Of a stretch of 64,000 nt of DNA, positions 25,941 to 35,952 are shown piece by piece. The notes below the pieces were generated by a model. It did not search any database and was not told the DNA's origin. It saw only the letters and a program-made list of their open reading frames with translations. Source of the DNA: Cyanobacteria bacterium SZAS LIN-3 (GTDB taxonomy: Bacteria > Cyanobacteriota > Vampirovibrionia > Obscuribacterales > Obscuribacteraceae). Each line of letters starts with the position of its first letter. Position 1 is the first letter of the stretch. Both the position numbers and the translations under genes were made by a program. The DNA is taken from contig JAFEAV010000012.1 of the NCBI GenBank assembly GCA_018266215.1, positions 37,358 to 101,357 of the forward strand, given 5' to 3'.

Positions 25941-28220
25941 TTACTTGCCGCCACTGCTGGCGGTGTTGTCATCTGCGGTCTCGGCGCTGCTGTTGGAGCG
26001 GTTCTTGGCCAGACCGGCCCGGATAAATTTCTCCGCCGCCGCCATCCAGTTGCCGTGCTCTTGATCTATTGAGGCCGAAGTTTGCATCATTTCAATTTCG
26101 GTTTGATAAAAGAGAAAATCTTTGGGATGGCCGTGCAGCAGTTTGAGCGCCTGGTTGAATGTCTTTTCCTCATTCTTCGCGTCGTTCAGGTGGCCGTAGG
26201 CCAGGGATTGTTTGTAGAGTGCCAGGGCGCGGTTGTAGTCGCTCACCGGTTGCTCGGCTTGCTGCCAGCGCTCCTCAGCTTTTTTGTAGTACTTGATTGA
26301 TTCTTCCCACATTTTGTCGAGGGCGAAGCAATCGGCAAAGTAGCTTGTGGCCAGGGCTCGTACTTCGATGATGGCCTGGTCCAGGTGCTCTTTACTCTTG
26401 TCGGCGTCTTCCCAGTTGGTCAGCCCTTCCATCAGGTCGCTGCGAGCTTTTTCATAATTTTTGAGATGAAAATTACTCTCGCCCAGGATGCTGTAGAGGA
26501 GCGCCTTGAAGTAGGACTGTCGGTAGAGGGTGTGCGCCGAGACGTCTCGCTGCAATGTTTCGATGAGCTTGACGCACTGATCCCATTTTTTATCAGTGTA
26601 GATAATCATCAGCTTGAGAATCATTGCCTGTCTGGTCGGCAGGCTGGTGGCTCCATGCACGTAGCTGCTCAGCTCTATGGCTTTGTCCACCATATCGTTT
26701 GCTTCATCCAGATTGCCGCGTGACTTCAGCTCCACCACGTTGCGCATCAGTGACATTACCGCTTCGTAGTCGCTGTCGGAGGGCACAATCTCCTGGCCCT
26801 TTTCGCGCAACTTGCGCATATCTTCAAGACGCGATTCGGCGCCGCGCAGAGAGAATGTGACGATACGCGATTGCGGATCGTAATAGCCCTGGATTTTGTT
26901 TTGATGGTTGGCTCTCAACCAGTCTATATTTTTGTCGACGCTGAAATCCTGGGTGCCTTTGAAATAGAAAAAGGCGAAGGCCGCGCCGGAGAAAAGCAAA
27001 CCACCAATGGCCAGGGATGTGACCACCAGGGCTATTTTTTCGCGCATGATCAGACGCTTGCGCCTGGACCTGTAGAGCGACCAGGCGGAGGCCAGAGAGG
27101 CGACGAAGCCTTCGCCGGTATTGGAAAACTTGGACAGATCCTTGGCCAGGCTGCGCATGTCCTGGTAGCGGTCCTTCGGGTCCTTGGCCAGGGCTTTGAA
27201 GACTATCGCTTCCAGGTTGCGCGGGATGTTTCTCTCTTTTGCTACCGTGTTCATCGGCGCCGGCATCTCATTCATGTGGCGATAGAGAATTTCCAGCATA
27301 TTGGTCCCGTTGATGGGCGGCGTGCCGGTCAGCGATTCGTACATGAGGCAGCCCATCGAATAAATATCGGCGCGGCTGTCCAGTTTTTCTCCCTTTGCCT
27401 GTTCGGGGCTCATGTACAGCGGCGAGCCGAAAACGTCGCCGGTCTGTGTCAGAGCTGCCATGCCGGCGTCTTCGTGGGGAGACAATTTAGCGATGCCGAA
27501 GTCCACGATCTTGGCTTCGAGCACCGGTCCATCGTCATCTTCGCTGCGCACTGAGCCGCGCTTTTCAATCAAAATGATATTGCTTGGTTTTAAATCGCGG
27601 TGCACTATGCCTTTATCATGCGTGTAAGCGAGAGCGTCGCAAATTTGCATGAAGATGGCTATGGCTGTGCGTATGTCCAGCGGCCCTTTGGTGCGGATCC
27701 ACTGGGACAGTGATCCGCCCCGCAAAAAGTCCATGACGATGTAGGGGCGATTTTCTTCCGTGATGCCGAAGTCGAGCAGTCGCACTACGTTGTGGTGCTC
27801 GATCTGACTGACGGCGCGGGCCTCTTGTGAAAATCTTTCGCGGCTGACACGGTTGGAGACAAGGTGCGGGTGCAACATCTTGACTGCCACTTCGCGGTTG
27901 AGATGCATGTGTCTGGCCCGGTAGACGGCGCTCATACCGCCTTCTCCCACCTTTTCCAGGATTTCGTAATTCTGCGCCACGTGCAGGCCGGTGAGATTCT
28001 CAGCATAGGGGTCGGGCGGATCGCTGAGATTATCCGATTCGATATTGCGGCTGTTTGCCAGATGGGGTGCGCCGCCCGTATTGCCCCGCTGCACCCGCAT
28101 GGGATCCGGCGATGTCTTGCCAAAGCGAGGATCCACCGGACCTCCCATCTTGGCCGACTTATCCGGGGCGAAGTCAAAAGACTCCGAGCCGGAAGGTTTA
28201 TCGTCATTGTTCTTGCCCAT
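25941..28220 (-). CDS. Membrane-anchored Ser/Thr protein kinase with TPR-like extracytoplasmic region
   Basis: A 759-residue PknB-type kinase. A disordered N-terminus (1-80) precedes the kinase domain (about 82-350): Gly loop VGEGGMSAVYRA, Lys in REVAVKMLHPH, catalytic loop VHRDLKPSNI near residue 206, DFGIAKL, and the activation segment ending GSPLYMSPEQ. A single membrane helix at about 397-420 is followed by about 340 helical residues with tetratricopeptide-like pairs (EESIKYYKKAEERW). All catalytic residues are intact, so it should be active. The tail could sense or bind a partner outside the cytoplasm. It is convergent with the secreted-protein gene (6 bases apart) and divergent from pyrD. 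Confidence 0.92.
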   Translation of the reverse strand: MGKNNDDKPSGSESFDFAPDKSAKMGGPVDPRFGKTSPDPMRVQRGNTGGAPHLANSRNIESDNLSDPPDPYAENLTGLHVAQNYEILEKVGEGGMSAVYRARHMHLNREVAVKMLHPHLVSNRVSRERFSQEARAVSQIEHHNVVRLLDFGITEENRPYIVMDFLRGGSLSQWIRTKGPLDIRTAIAIFMQICDALAYTHDKGIVHRDLKPSNIILIEKRGSVRSEDDDGPVLEAKIVDFGIAKLSPHEDAGMAALTQTGDVFGSPLYMSPEQAKGEKLDSRADIYSMGCLMYESLTGTPPINGTNMLEILYRHMNEMPAPMNTVAKERNIPRNLEAIVFKALAKDPKDRYQDMRSLAKDLSKFSNTGEGFVASLASAWSLYRSRRKRLIMREKIALVVTSLAIGGLLFSGAAFAFFYFKGTQDFSVDKNIDWLRANHQNKIQGYYDPQSRIVTFSLRGAESRLEDMRKLREKGQEIVPSDSDYEAVMSLMRNVVELKSRGNLDEANDMVDKAIELSSYVHGATSLPTRQAMILKLMIIYTDKKWDQCVKLIETLQRDVSAHTLYRQSYFKALLYSILGESNFHLKNYEKARSDLMEGLTNWEDADKSKEHLDQAIIEVRALATSYFADCFALDKMWEESIKYYKKAEERWQQAEQPVSDYNRALALYKQSLAYGHLNDAKNEEKTFNQALKLLHGHPKDFLFYQTEIEMMQTSASIDQEHGNWMAAAEKFIRAGLAKNRSNSSAETADDNTASSGGK

Positions 28221-28312
28221 CTTCTGATTTTAATGAGAAAGTGCCATACTTGTGTGCTAGCGGCGAGAATTAATTTACTTGCTCTGTCCTTAGCTTCTTG
28301 AGAATCTTCTGA

Positions 28313-29440
28313 ATGCTCGAAACCCTGGTCTACAAGAGCTTGATTCGGCCGGTCCTGTTTCAGCTCGATCCGGAGGAGGCGCACGACCTCGGTCAGAGGC
28401 TTATCCCAGCCGGCCGCGGCCTTCTGGATGTTGTCGCCAATTTTTATCTACACTCTCTGGGCTCGGCGGCGGAGCGCACCCCCACAAGCATTGCCGGTCA
28501 AAAGCTGCCGCATCCGATTGGTCTGGCGGCCGGTTTCGATAAGAATGCCAGACTGGTCAATGACTGGTCCAGTCTTGGTTTTGCCTATGGGGAAGTGGGC
28601 TCGGTCACGGCGCATCGCAGCCAGGGCAACGCCCGCCCGAGGCTTTTCCGCCTGCCTCAGGACCTGGCCATAATCAATCGTCTGGGCCTCAACGGAGATG
28701 GAGCCGAAGCTGTTGCTGCTCGACTGGGCCGGCTGCTGGCGCAGCGACCGGGAGGCGGAGCTGCGGATGCGGGCAGGAATGTGGCGCTCAATATTGCGCC
28801 ATCCAATCTGCCTGCCGGGCAATTGATAATGGAAGACGACGTCGCACGCACCTTCTCCTGTTTTAAAGACCTGCCCCTGGCCTACGTTACCATCAATACC
28901 AGCTGTCCCAATACCCATGAGGGTGTGCTCAAGGAAAGCTCGCAATTGAAAAATGTGCTCAGCCGTGTGCGTGATCTCAATGCCCAGCAGCTGCCGCTTT
29001 TTCTCAAGCTTTCGCCGGACGCCGGTGATGAATTTTTGCGCCACACCGTCGATATCGCCGGGGAGTTTGGGGTCCGGGGATTTGTGCTGGGCAATACCTC
29101 GACCAGTCGTGAAGGTCTCAGTACGGATGCCGCGAAGCTGGCGGAAATAGGCAATGGAGGACTCTCCGGGGCTCCAATCAGGGCCCGCGCTCTGGACCTT
29201 GTACGGCGTGTAGCCAGGCTCAAATCAGCGCGGCAGGAGATCATTGCCTGTGGTGGCATCAGCAGTGTTCAGGATGTGCTCAGTGCCATCAGGGCTGGTG
29301 CCTGTGCCGTGCAACTTTATACCGCTTTTGTCTATGAAGGGCCGTTTCATGTCCTGCGTTTGCGCCGGGATCTGGCGCTGGAGCTGGAGCGGCAGGGGAC
29401 GACTTTGCAGGCTCTTGTGGGCGCCGATATTAAGGGTTGA
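28313..29440 (+). CDS. pyrD: Dihydroorotate dehydrogenase (class 2-type, quinone-dependent)
   Basis: FMN enzyme that oxidises dihydroorotate to orotate in pyrimidine synthesis; 375 residues. The N-terminal amphipathic segment MLETLVYKSLIRPVLF and the LDPEEAHDL motif are the class 2 membrane-binding extension. GLAAGFDKNARLV and GSVTAHRSQGNARPRLFRL are standard class 2 FMN/substrate motifs, and IIACGGISSVQDVLSAIRAGA closes the barrel. The unusual point is the active-site loop INTSCPNTHEG: class 2 enzymes carry Ser (NISSPNT), while Cys (here C198) is the class 1 base. There is also a Gly/Ala-rich insertion (GRLLAQRPGGGAADAGRN) near residue 140. The 3' end overlaps that of the convergent gene by 11 bases. 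Confidence 0.93.
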   Translation: MLETLVYKSLIRPVLFQLDPEEAHDLGQRLIPAGRGLLDVVANFYLHSLGSAAERTPTSIAGQKLPHPIGLAAGFDKNARLVNDWSSLGFAYGEVGSVTAHRSQGNARPRLFRLPQDLAIINRLGLNGDGAEAVAARLGRLLAQRPGGGAADAGRNVALNIAPSNLPAGQLIMEDDVARTFSCFKDLPLAYVTINTSCPNTHEGVLKESSQLKNVLSRVRDLNAQQLPLFLKLSPDAGDEFLRHTVDIAGEFGVRGFVLGNTSTSREGLSTDAAKLAEIGNGGLSGAPIRARALDLVRRVARLKSARQEIIACGGISSVQDVLSAIRAGACAVQLYTAFVYEGPFHVLRLRRDLALELERQGTTLQALVGADIKG

Positions 29441-31979
29441 TTGTAATCGGCTGGCTCGGCAGAGAAACCAGCTTGCCGCTCTTGTCTGTGGCTACGACAA
29501 CAATCTGGTATAGAGATTTTTTGCCACCCCCTTCCTGGCCGAGAGCTTTATCAACTTCGCTCAGGGCGATAGAGCCTGCCGTTGCTGCTTTGAGATCGAA
29601 GCTCCTGGCAGGGACGGCCTTTTCCAGGACAGCCGGCTGGTAGAGATCATATTCGCCGGCCGGATCGATAGTGGTGTTGCCCGCGGTGACAAATAGTTTG
29701 GCGCTGTCGAAGGTTTTGCTTTTGTCGCCTTGCAAAATCGGCGCGACGTCCCAGGTGATCGTCCCGCCGGGACCCATTTTGAGAGTCGGTACATAGGGGC
29801 TATCGCCGCCCAGGCTGAGGCTCTCGGGCTTAATGCGCAGCGGACCGTCGGACAGGTCGAATCTCAATCCCAGTTGCACCCGACCGGGGGCAAGAAGATA
29901 GGAGCGGTAGCGACCGAGATAAAATAGATACTGCCCGCGGTGCCTTGCCATGTAGGCGGCGGCTGAGCCCAGCACTTCGCCGCTTTTGCAGTCGCGCCAC
30001 AGGGCCTGGCAGCGAGATACCATGCCCAGGCCGTGCTCGTCCAGCACATCGAGGCTGAGCATCCAATTTTGCGCTTCTCTGGGATTGATTTCGCTTCCCG
30101 CTCCGTCCAGCCAGATTGTCATAGCCTGGTCGGCGCCGCCATTTCTATTGCCGTTTTTGTGGTTGCCGACAGTCGGCGCGTGGGCCAGATCCAGCTCACT
30201 GTATTGATCGTATTTTCGCAGGAAAGGTTTGCCCCGTTCCACCGCCTGCCATTGACCCGCCTGCAAAGTCGGCAAGGCCGCCAGTTTTGTCGTTAATGTG
30301 CGACCAAGCTCGGCTCCCGGCGCAGCGGGGACATCGCCAGGCTTCTGCTCGGCGACGAAGGGCAGCAGGGTCGCGCTCTTATTGGACCATATAAATGTTT
30401 TGTCGCCGGGCGTTTGCAGCACAGCCGCCAGTTCATGGGGCCAGATAAAGTCTCTGCTGCCGGTGATTTTCGGCTCCAGCACGGCCAGCCGCTGGCTCAA
30501 ATCCTGACCCAGGAAAGGCGGACGGTTGGCTATATCGAGGTAGAGTTTGCGGCCCAGCATACCCGCGCCTTTGTAATCCTGGGGCAGATTGAGTATGACC
30601 AGGTGGCCTTCAGCGGGGGCATTCTGGGCGGCGGTGCGCAGCTCTGTTTCGAAGGTGGAGAGCAGCTTGCTTGCCGATTGCCAGGCTCCCAGATTGATGG
30701 TGAGGATAGAAAACCATGTCAGGTAAAGGGCTGTCAGGGCCAGCATGGAAAGGGTGGAGAAAATTGAAAAAGCTTTTCGCGGGAGCGGTTCGACTGTCGG
30801 CAGTGCAAGCAAGGCAATGGTTATGCAGAGACCGGCCGATGAGAGGAAAAACAGGCGGCTGCCCACCAGATTGGGGTAGATGTGCCAGATTTGAAAGGCC
30901 GGCACCAGCGCCAGGGCCAGCCAGATTATGCTGCCCAGGGGCGCGGCCAGGGCCGACCAGGAGTAGCGGGCCCGGGCGATCATAGTCAACTGGCGAGAAA
31001 TGAAAGCCGCCGCCGCCACAATCAGAGGCGCCAGGGAGGCTAGGGCAAAGGCCCTTACCGGTTGGTATTCTTCGCTTACCGGTATAAATATTTTGGTCAG
31101 GCTGTCCTTGTCGGCAAAGATTTTGAGTGAGTGGAAAATGTCTGTCAGGCCGCTGCCGCCATAGCCACCGACGGCGGTGCCAAGCAATGCCTGACGAAAT
31201 ACGGCATAGCCGCCCAGCAGCAGCAAATAAGGCAGGGTGGCGATCAGTGCTGATTTCAGTCTGGCGGCCGCACTGCGGCGCTCCGGTGTCTGGGGCAGGC
31301 AGGCGGCAAGAGCTATGGCCAGGGGGAGCGAGACGGCGATTTCTTTACTGGTAAGGGAAAGCACAAAGAAGATGAGGGAGGCGACCAGATATTTTTTTTC
31401 ATGCACCAGTTGCAGGCGCAAAAAGCAAAAGAGGGAGGCCAGATAAAACATCGTCGCCAGGGTGTCTACCCGGCCGATGATCCAGGCGACGGATTCCACA
31501 TGCAGCGGATAGACCGTAAAGAGCAGGCCGGCCCAGAGCGCAATCAGTGAAGGCGTGCGTGAGCCCAGGCGGCTGGCGATATCGTGGGTGACGAAGGCCA
31601 CAAGTATCGAACAGACCGTAAAAGTGAAGAGGTTGGTCAGGTGATAGCCGGCGGCGTGGGTGTGATAGAGCAGATAGTCTATGAAAATTGAAAACGAAAC
31701 TGTCGGTCGGTAGCTCTTCATGATGTCCGAGCCGCCCCAGTTTGAGGTGAGATTGTTGAGCAGTGGGGTGGCATCGCCGGCCAGCGCCCGGGCGCAGTAG
31801 TCGAGGTGCAGATAGTCGTCGAGTAAAAAGCCCAGTGACAATGAGGCGCCGTAGGCAACCCAGACCGAAACCGTGATCAAAAGGCAGGCAAAAAACATCT
31901 GTGTTTTTGTCGAAGCCCAGGTTATGTGAGCTTTTTCAATTGAGTGTTTGACGGGCTGTGTCGAGCTGGGGGCAAGCAT
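29430..31979 (-). CDS. TMTC/GT-C-like polytopic membrane protein, second of a tandem pair
   Basis: An 849-residue protein with about 11 membrane helices in its first 450 residues and a soluble beta-rich C-terminal half. The first extracytoplasmic loop has the acidic pair SLGFLLDDYLHLDY near residue 52, where GT-C glycosyltransferases keep catalytic Asp residues. YPLHVESVAWIIGRVDTLA near residue 160 matches the H..H.EaVAWi.gR.d.la signature of TMTC/DUF1736-type O-mannosyltransferase-like proteins. It lies 10 bases after a paralog with the same layout. Probably an envelope glycosyltransferase or carrier-dependent transferase; donor and acceptor unknown. Confidence 0.75.
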   Translation of the reverse strand: MLAPSSTQPVKHSIEKAHITWASTKTQMFFACLLITVSVWVAYGASLSLGFLLDDYLHLDYCARALAGDATPLLNNLTSNWGGSDIMKSYRPTVSFSIFIDYLLYHTHAAGYHLTNLFTFTVCSILVAFVTHDIASRLGSRTPSLIALWAGLLFTVYPLHVESVAWIIGRVDTLATMFYLASLFCFLRLQLVHEKKYLVASLIFFVLSLTSKEIAVSLPLAIALAACLPQTPERRSAAARLKSALIATLPYLLLLGGYAVFRQALLGTAVGGYGGSGLTDIFHSLKIFADKDSLTKIFIPVSEEYQPVRAFALASLAPLIVAAAAFISRQLTMIARARYSWSALAAPLGSIIWLALALVPAFQIWHIYPNLVGSRLFFLSSAGLCITIALLALPTVEPLPRKAFSIFSTLSMLALTALYLTWFSILTINLGAWQSASKLLSTFETELRTAAQNAPAEGHLVILNLPQDYKGAGMLGRKLYLDIANRPPFLGQDLSQRLAVLEPKITGSRDFIWPHELAAVLQTPGDKTFIWSNKSATLLPFVAEQKPGDVPAAPGAELGRTLTTKLAALPTLQAGQWQAVERGKPFLRKYDQYSELDLAHAPTVGNHKNGNRNGGADQAMTIWLDGAGSEINPREAQNWMLSLDVLDEHGLGMVSRCQALWRDCKSGEVLGSAAAYMARHRGQYLFYLGRYRSYLLAPGRVQLGLRFDLSDGPLRIKPESLSLGGDSPYVPTLKMGPGGTITWDVAPILQGDKSKTFDSAKLFVTAGNTTIDPAGEYDLYQPAVLEKAVPARSFDLKAATAGSIALSEVDKALGQEGGGKKSLYQIVVVATDKSGKLVSLPSQPITINP

Positions 31980-31989
31980 GCAGGGGGTC

Positions 31990-34395
31990 CTAGATTTGAA
32001 AATTGAGAGGATCTGAGAAATAGCCGATCACTTTGCCGTCTTTGTCGACCGCTGCGATTTTGATTTGATAAAAGCCGTGATCCTTGAGGCCGGCAAATGA
32101 TAAAAGTATGTTGCGTCCTTTTGTGCGATTGAAAGGCACCACATGCAGTGCGTTCTCGGAGGGCATAGTGTCTCTCAGGGTGCCTGAATAATGTTCGAAC
32201 CAGCTGTCCGGCTTCGATACTTCGCAGAGGGCTCCCACTGCTCCGGCCACGCCCGAGACGTCGTAGGAGAAGCTGGGACGGGCGCCACGCACGCGGCAGA
32301 TGCCGTCGGGTCCTTCGGTCAGATCCCGCGCATCGGCTTGAAGCAGTGGTTGCTGGCCGGCGATATTGAGGGCGGAGATTTTTTTGATTTCGATTGGCTC
32401 GGTGATGCCGCTCGCTTCCAGCGTCAATTTTTTCACAAGACCCTGTTTGAGCCAGTTCTTATGCTCCGATAGCTGGAATACGACAGCACCGTCGCTCGAT
32501 GTCTTTATGGCCTTTGCCAGGGGCAAAGTCATTGTGCCGCCTGGATACGAGAGCTGCAATACGGCATTGTCATCGGCTATTTTCGCTTTGCTCGCCGCGG
32601 TCAGCTCTACTTTTATGGCGTCGATATTCAGGGCCGGTTTGCCTATTTCAGGGGAGAGGGCAACCGCCCCCGGTGCCAGTCTCAGCACCGGCTTGCCGTC
32701 GGCGGCGGGGAATAGTATCTGCTCCGCTTCCGGTTTCTCGCCCGATGCACTCTTCAAGAGTACCGGCTCCAGGCTGAACTTATCCCGGTCCCAGAGATAG
32801 AGCAAATTGGCGGGGGCGGCCATCAGTCGACGCAGGCGCGAGGCATCAATGAGATCGGCGTCGCCATAGGTGGCCGGTTCAAAAGTGTAGATCTGGTCGA
32901 CGATGCTCTTGGTCGCCAGCGGTGGCGTCAGCATCACCGACATGGTGGCGCCGTTATAGAGCATATGCGCGCCGCGGTAGCTCTGGGGGATATTGAGAAG
33001 CAAAATATTTTTGCCGCTTTGCTGGTCGGCCAGGTGACAGACGGCAGCTTGAAACGACTTCAACTCTTTCATCGCCCGCTGCCATGGTTGATTGTTTTTT
33101 GTCGTGATCGTGGCCAGCACGATGATAAGCGCCGTCAGCAGGGCCAGGCGCAGGGGCAGAAAGAGGCGGGTCAGGGCGGCTTTGCCGGCAGTCAGGGGAG
33201 GCATCACCAGGGTGGCCAGGATGAAGGCCAGGGGCATGGTGCCGAAATAAATGAAGCGGCTGCCCTGAAGAGTCTCGGTTAGATTCCACACCTGATATGT
33301 GGGTAAAAGTGTTAGCACAAGCCAGCCGGCGCCAAAGAGCAGGGCTTTGATGGCCGGCATTTTTTGCCTGGCTGTGAGCAGGGCCAGGGCAAAGTTTGCC
33401 GCCGCCAGGATGTATAGCAGGCGCAGGGTCTTGAGCAGCGCGTGGCCATTGCCGAAGACGTCCAGATTGAGCGGGAAGAGCACCCGGGCCAGCGAACCGT
33501 CCTGCAGCCAGCGTTTGGTCAGGCTGTTGGACAGACCTTCGCCGATAGATCCCTGATAGCCACCGGAAATGGTGCCCAGAGCCAGGGTGCGCAGGACCAT
33601 GTAACCGCCCAGCATAAGCCAGAAAGGCAGGCTCAATTTAAAAGCATGGAAGAATTTTTTTCTGAGGCCGACTTCTTCGCCGGTGAGAAGCAGCAGTAAG
33701 AAAATTGTCGCCGGCAGGACTATGGTCATTTCTTTTGATCCCAGTCCGGCTGCGAACATGAGCAAACTGCCTGTGCGCGCCGCTTTGAGTCGGCCCTGGT
33801 GTTTGTCTGTATTTTTTTCCTTGTGCAGGGCCGCTAGAAATAGTGCCAGCGAAGCGAGATAAAACATACAGGCGACGCTGTCGACTCGTGAAATGATCCA
33901 GGCCACGACTTCGCAGTGCAGGGGAGAAACGGCGAAGAAGGAGGCACAGGCCAGCGCTCCCAGGCGTGTCTGATTGTGTGCCGAGGGGGCGAAGAGTTTG
34001 AATATGTCGCGGGCCACCAGATAGAGCAGCAGGGTGGAGGCTGTCTGGAAGAATAAATTGGAGATATGAAAGCCGGCTGCGTTGGGGCCGTAGAGAAAAT
34101 AATCGAGGGCCAGGCTGATGGAGATGAGCGGCCGATAAAAAGTGGTGCCCTGGGCCTGCATCCAGTTGCCCCAAAAATTGCGCAGCAGACTGAACCAGTC
34201 GCCGTCGAATACCCGCTTCAAATAGGCCACATGGAGGAAGTCATCGGCCAGGAAGTAACCATTTATAACTCTTACGTAACAGACCCAATTGAGGGTCAAG
34301 AGCAAAATCAGGGCCAAAACATCAAGCCACAAGCCCCATCTTGCCTGGGATTGGCCGGATGCCTGAGCTGTATAACTGGGGGTCGCTGTGGTCAC
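31990..34395 (-). CDS. TMTC/GT-C-like polytopic membrane protein, first of a tandem pair
   Basis: An 801-residue paralog of the downstream gene, with matching motifs: NGYFLADDFLHVAYLK (acidic pair near residue 50), YRPLISISLALDYFLYGP (YRPtvsfsifiDYLLYh in the partner) and SPLHCEVVAWIISRVDSVA near residue 165. About 11 membrane helices precede a C-terminal extracytoplasmic domain of about 350 residues. Shared order and spacing indicate tandem duplication followed by strong divergence, since I see only short identical blocks. It is divergent from the GH1 gene with a 138-base spacer that presumably holds both promoters. Confidence 0.75.
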   Translation of the reverse strand: MTTATPSYTAQASGQSQARWGLWLDVLALILLLTLNWVCYVRVINGYFLADDFLHVAYLKRVFDGDWFSLLRNFWGNWMQAQGTTFYRPLISISLALDYFLYGPNAAGFHISNLFFQTASTLLLYLVARDIFKLFAPSAHNQTRLGALACASFFAVSPLHCEVVAWIISRVDSVACMFYLASLALFLAALHKEKNTDKHQGRLKAARTGSLLMFAAGLGSKEMTIVLPATIFLLLLLTGEEVGLRKKFFHAFKLSLPFWLMLGGYMVLRTLALGTISGGYQGSIGEGLSNSLTKRWLQDGSLARVLFPLNLDVFGNGHALLKTLRLLYILAAANFALALLTARQKMPAIKALLFGAGWLVLTLLPTYQVWNLTETLQGSRFIYFGTMPLAFILATLVMPPLTAGKAALTRLFLPLRLALLTALIIVLATITTKNNQPWQRAMKELKSFQAAVCHLADQQSGKNILLLNIPQSYRGAHMLYNGATMSVMLTPPLATKSIVDQIYTFEPATYGDADLIDASRLRRLMAAPANLLYLWDRDKFSLEPVLLKSASGEKPEAEQILFPAADGKPVLRLAPGAVALSPEIGKPALNIDAIKVELTAASKAKIADDNAVLQLSYPGGTMTLPLAKAIKTSSDGAVVFQLSEHKNWLKQGLVKKLTLEASGITEPIEIKKISALNIAGQQPLLQADARDLTEGPDGICRVRGARPSFSYDVSGVAGAVGALCEVSKPDSWFEHYSGTLRDTMPSENALHVVPFNRTKGRNILLSFAGLKDHGFYQIKIAAVDKDGKVIGYFSDPLNFQI

Positions 34396-34533
34396 GCATC
34401 TATTATATTGTTGCCAAGCTACTTAATTGCCCCGGGTAAAGGTAATCTAGTTGTAACTGAGTCTATTTTTTGGTGATGGAGGGTTGTCACTATCTCCGCT
34501 GGAGCCCGGGACAATATTGCAGAAAGCAAAGTT

Positions 34534-35952
34534 TTGACCTTTCCCAGGGGCTTTCTCTGGGGAGCGGCCACTTCACACTTCCAGGTAGAAGGCCATCCCA
34601 AAGAAATCGCTCACCGACTCTCCGACTGGGCGCGCTGGACCGAAGAAGCCGGTCGTATATCGGATAATACGACGGCCGATCAGGCTTGCCAGTTTTATGA
34701 GCGCTTTGAACAGGACCTGCTTCTGGTCAAAGAGCTCAATTTGAATGCTTTTCGCATCTCTTTCAACTGGCCTGCACTCCTACAGGACTGGCGCAACAGC
34801 AGCGACGAAAAGGCTCGGGTCCTGGATCCAAAACAGGTGGAGTATTACCGGCGCCTGCTGGGGGCGCTGCGTGAGCAGGGCATAACCACCTTCGCCACTC
34901 TTTTTCACTTCACCCTGCCTGAATTTCTGGCCGAAAGCGGCGGCTGGGAAAATAGTGCTGTTGTTGATGAATTTGAACATTTTGCCAGACTCTGTGCCGA
35001 AGCTTTTGGCGATCTTGTGGACTACTGGATCACCATAAACGAGCCCCTGGCCTACGCTTACCAGAGTTTTATATCGGGGCTGTGGCCGCCCGGCAAAAAG
35101 GCGGAATATTTGTCGGCCTTTCGCGTTATTAGAAATATGCTGGAAGGACACGCTCGCGCTTATCACGCCATTAAGGCAGTCAATCAGGAGGCCATGATCT
35201 CCTATACCATGCACTGGCGCCCATTTTTTCCCCAGAATAAGTTCAATCCTTTTGATTACATCGCCCGTCATTTTCGCGATTATGTGTTCAATCATCTCTT
35301 CCCGGAAGCTGTGCAGACGGGTGTCCTGCGCTTTCCCTTTCCCTTGAGCACCAATCCTTTTGTAGCTGCCATCGCCGGACGTGTCGACGGGCTGAAAGAC
35401 ACCTGCGACTATCTGGCCATCAATTACTACACCAGAGAACTCTCCAAATTTAGATTTGAATGGCCCCTCGATCTCTTCGGCGAACGCTCGGACAAAGCTG
35501 AATTCGCTACCAATGACATGGGCTGGGAAGTCTTTCCCAATGGCCTCTTTGACCTTTTGACCAGGGACACAATGCCCTATCAGAAAGACAGTAAGGGACG
35601 TAAGCGTCCGATTGTGATAACTGAAAACGGTTATGCCGCCACCTTCGCCGCCGAGCTGACCGAGGGCGATTGGTCGCTGTCGGATCACACCCGCATCAGT
35701 TATTTGCTCGCTCACCTGGAAGCGATGCATCAGGCGATATCGGCGGGCGTTGATGTACGCGGCTATTTATACTGGTCCTTGCTTGATAATTTTGAATGGT
35801 CCGAAGGGCTGCGGGCCCGTTTCGGCCTGGTGCGCGTGAGCTATCCCACCCAGGAGCGTTTGTTGCGCGAGAGCGCCAGCGTCTATGGCCGCATCGCCAA
35901 GAACAACAGTGTAGAAATAGGCAACTTTATGAGTGTACGAGGTAACGATTAG
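34534..35952 (+). CDS. Glycoside hydrolase family 1 (beta-glucosidase/beta-galactosidase type)
   Basis: A 472-residue retaining glycosidase with a (beta/alpha)8 barrel. It begins with the family signature FPRGFLWGAATSHFQVEG; the acid/base is E170 in ITINEPLAYAY and the nucleophile E364 in IVITENGYA, both intact. The late LYWSLLDNFEWSEGLRARFGL is also classic GH1. There is no signal peptide, so it acts in the cytoplasm on imported or intracellular beta-glycosides. The start is a TTG at 34534 chosen to begin just before the conserved FP; no clear ribosome binding site precedes it. The stop TAG is followed with no gap by the ATG of the DsbD gene, an unusual pairing. Confidence 0.93.
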   Translation: MTFPRGFLWGAATSHFQVEGHPKEIAHRLSDWARWTEEAGRISDNTTADQACQFYERFEQDLLLVKELNLNAFRISFNWPALLQDWRNSSDEKARVLDPKQVEYYRRLLGALREQGITTFATLFHFTLPEFLAESGGWENSAVVDEFEHFARLCAEAFGDLVDYWITINEPLAYAYQSFISGLWPPGKKAEYLSAFRVIRNMLEGHARAYHAIKAVNQEAMISYTMHWRPFFPQNKFNPFDYIARHFRDYVFNHLFPEAVQTGVLRFPFPLSTNPFVAAIAGRVDGLKDTCDYLAINYYTRELSKFRFEWPLDLFGERSDKAEFATNDMGWEVFPNGLFDLLTRDTMPYQKDSKGRKRPIVITENGYAATFAAELTEGDWSLSDHTRISYLLAHLEAMHQAISAGVDVRGYLYWSLLDNFEWSEGLRARFGLVRVSYPTQERLLRESASVYGRIAKNNSVEIGNFMSVRGND

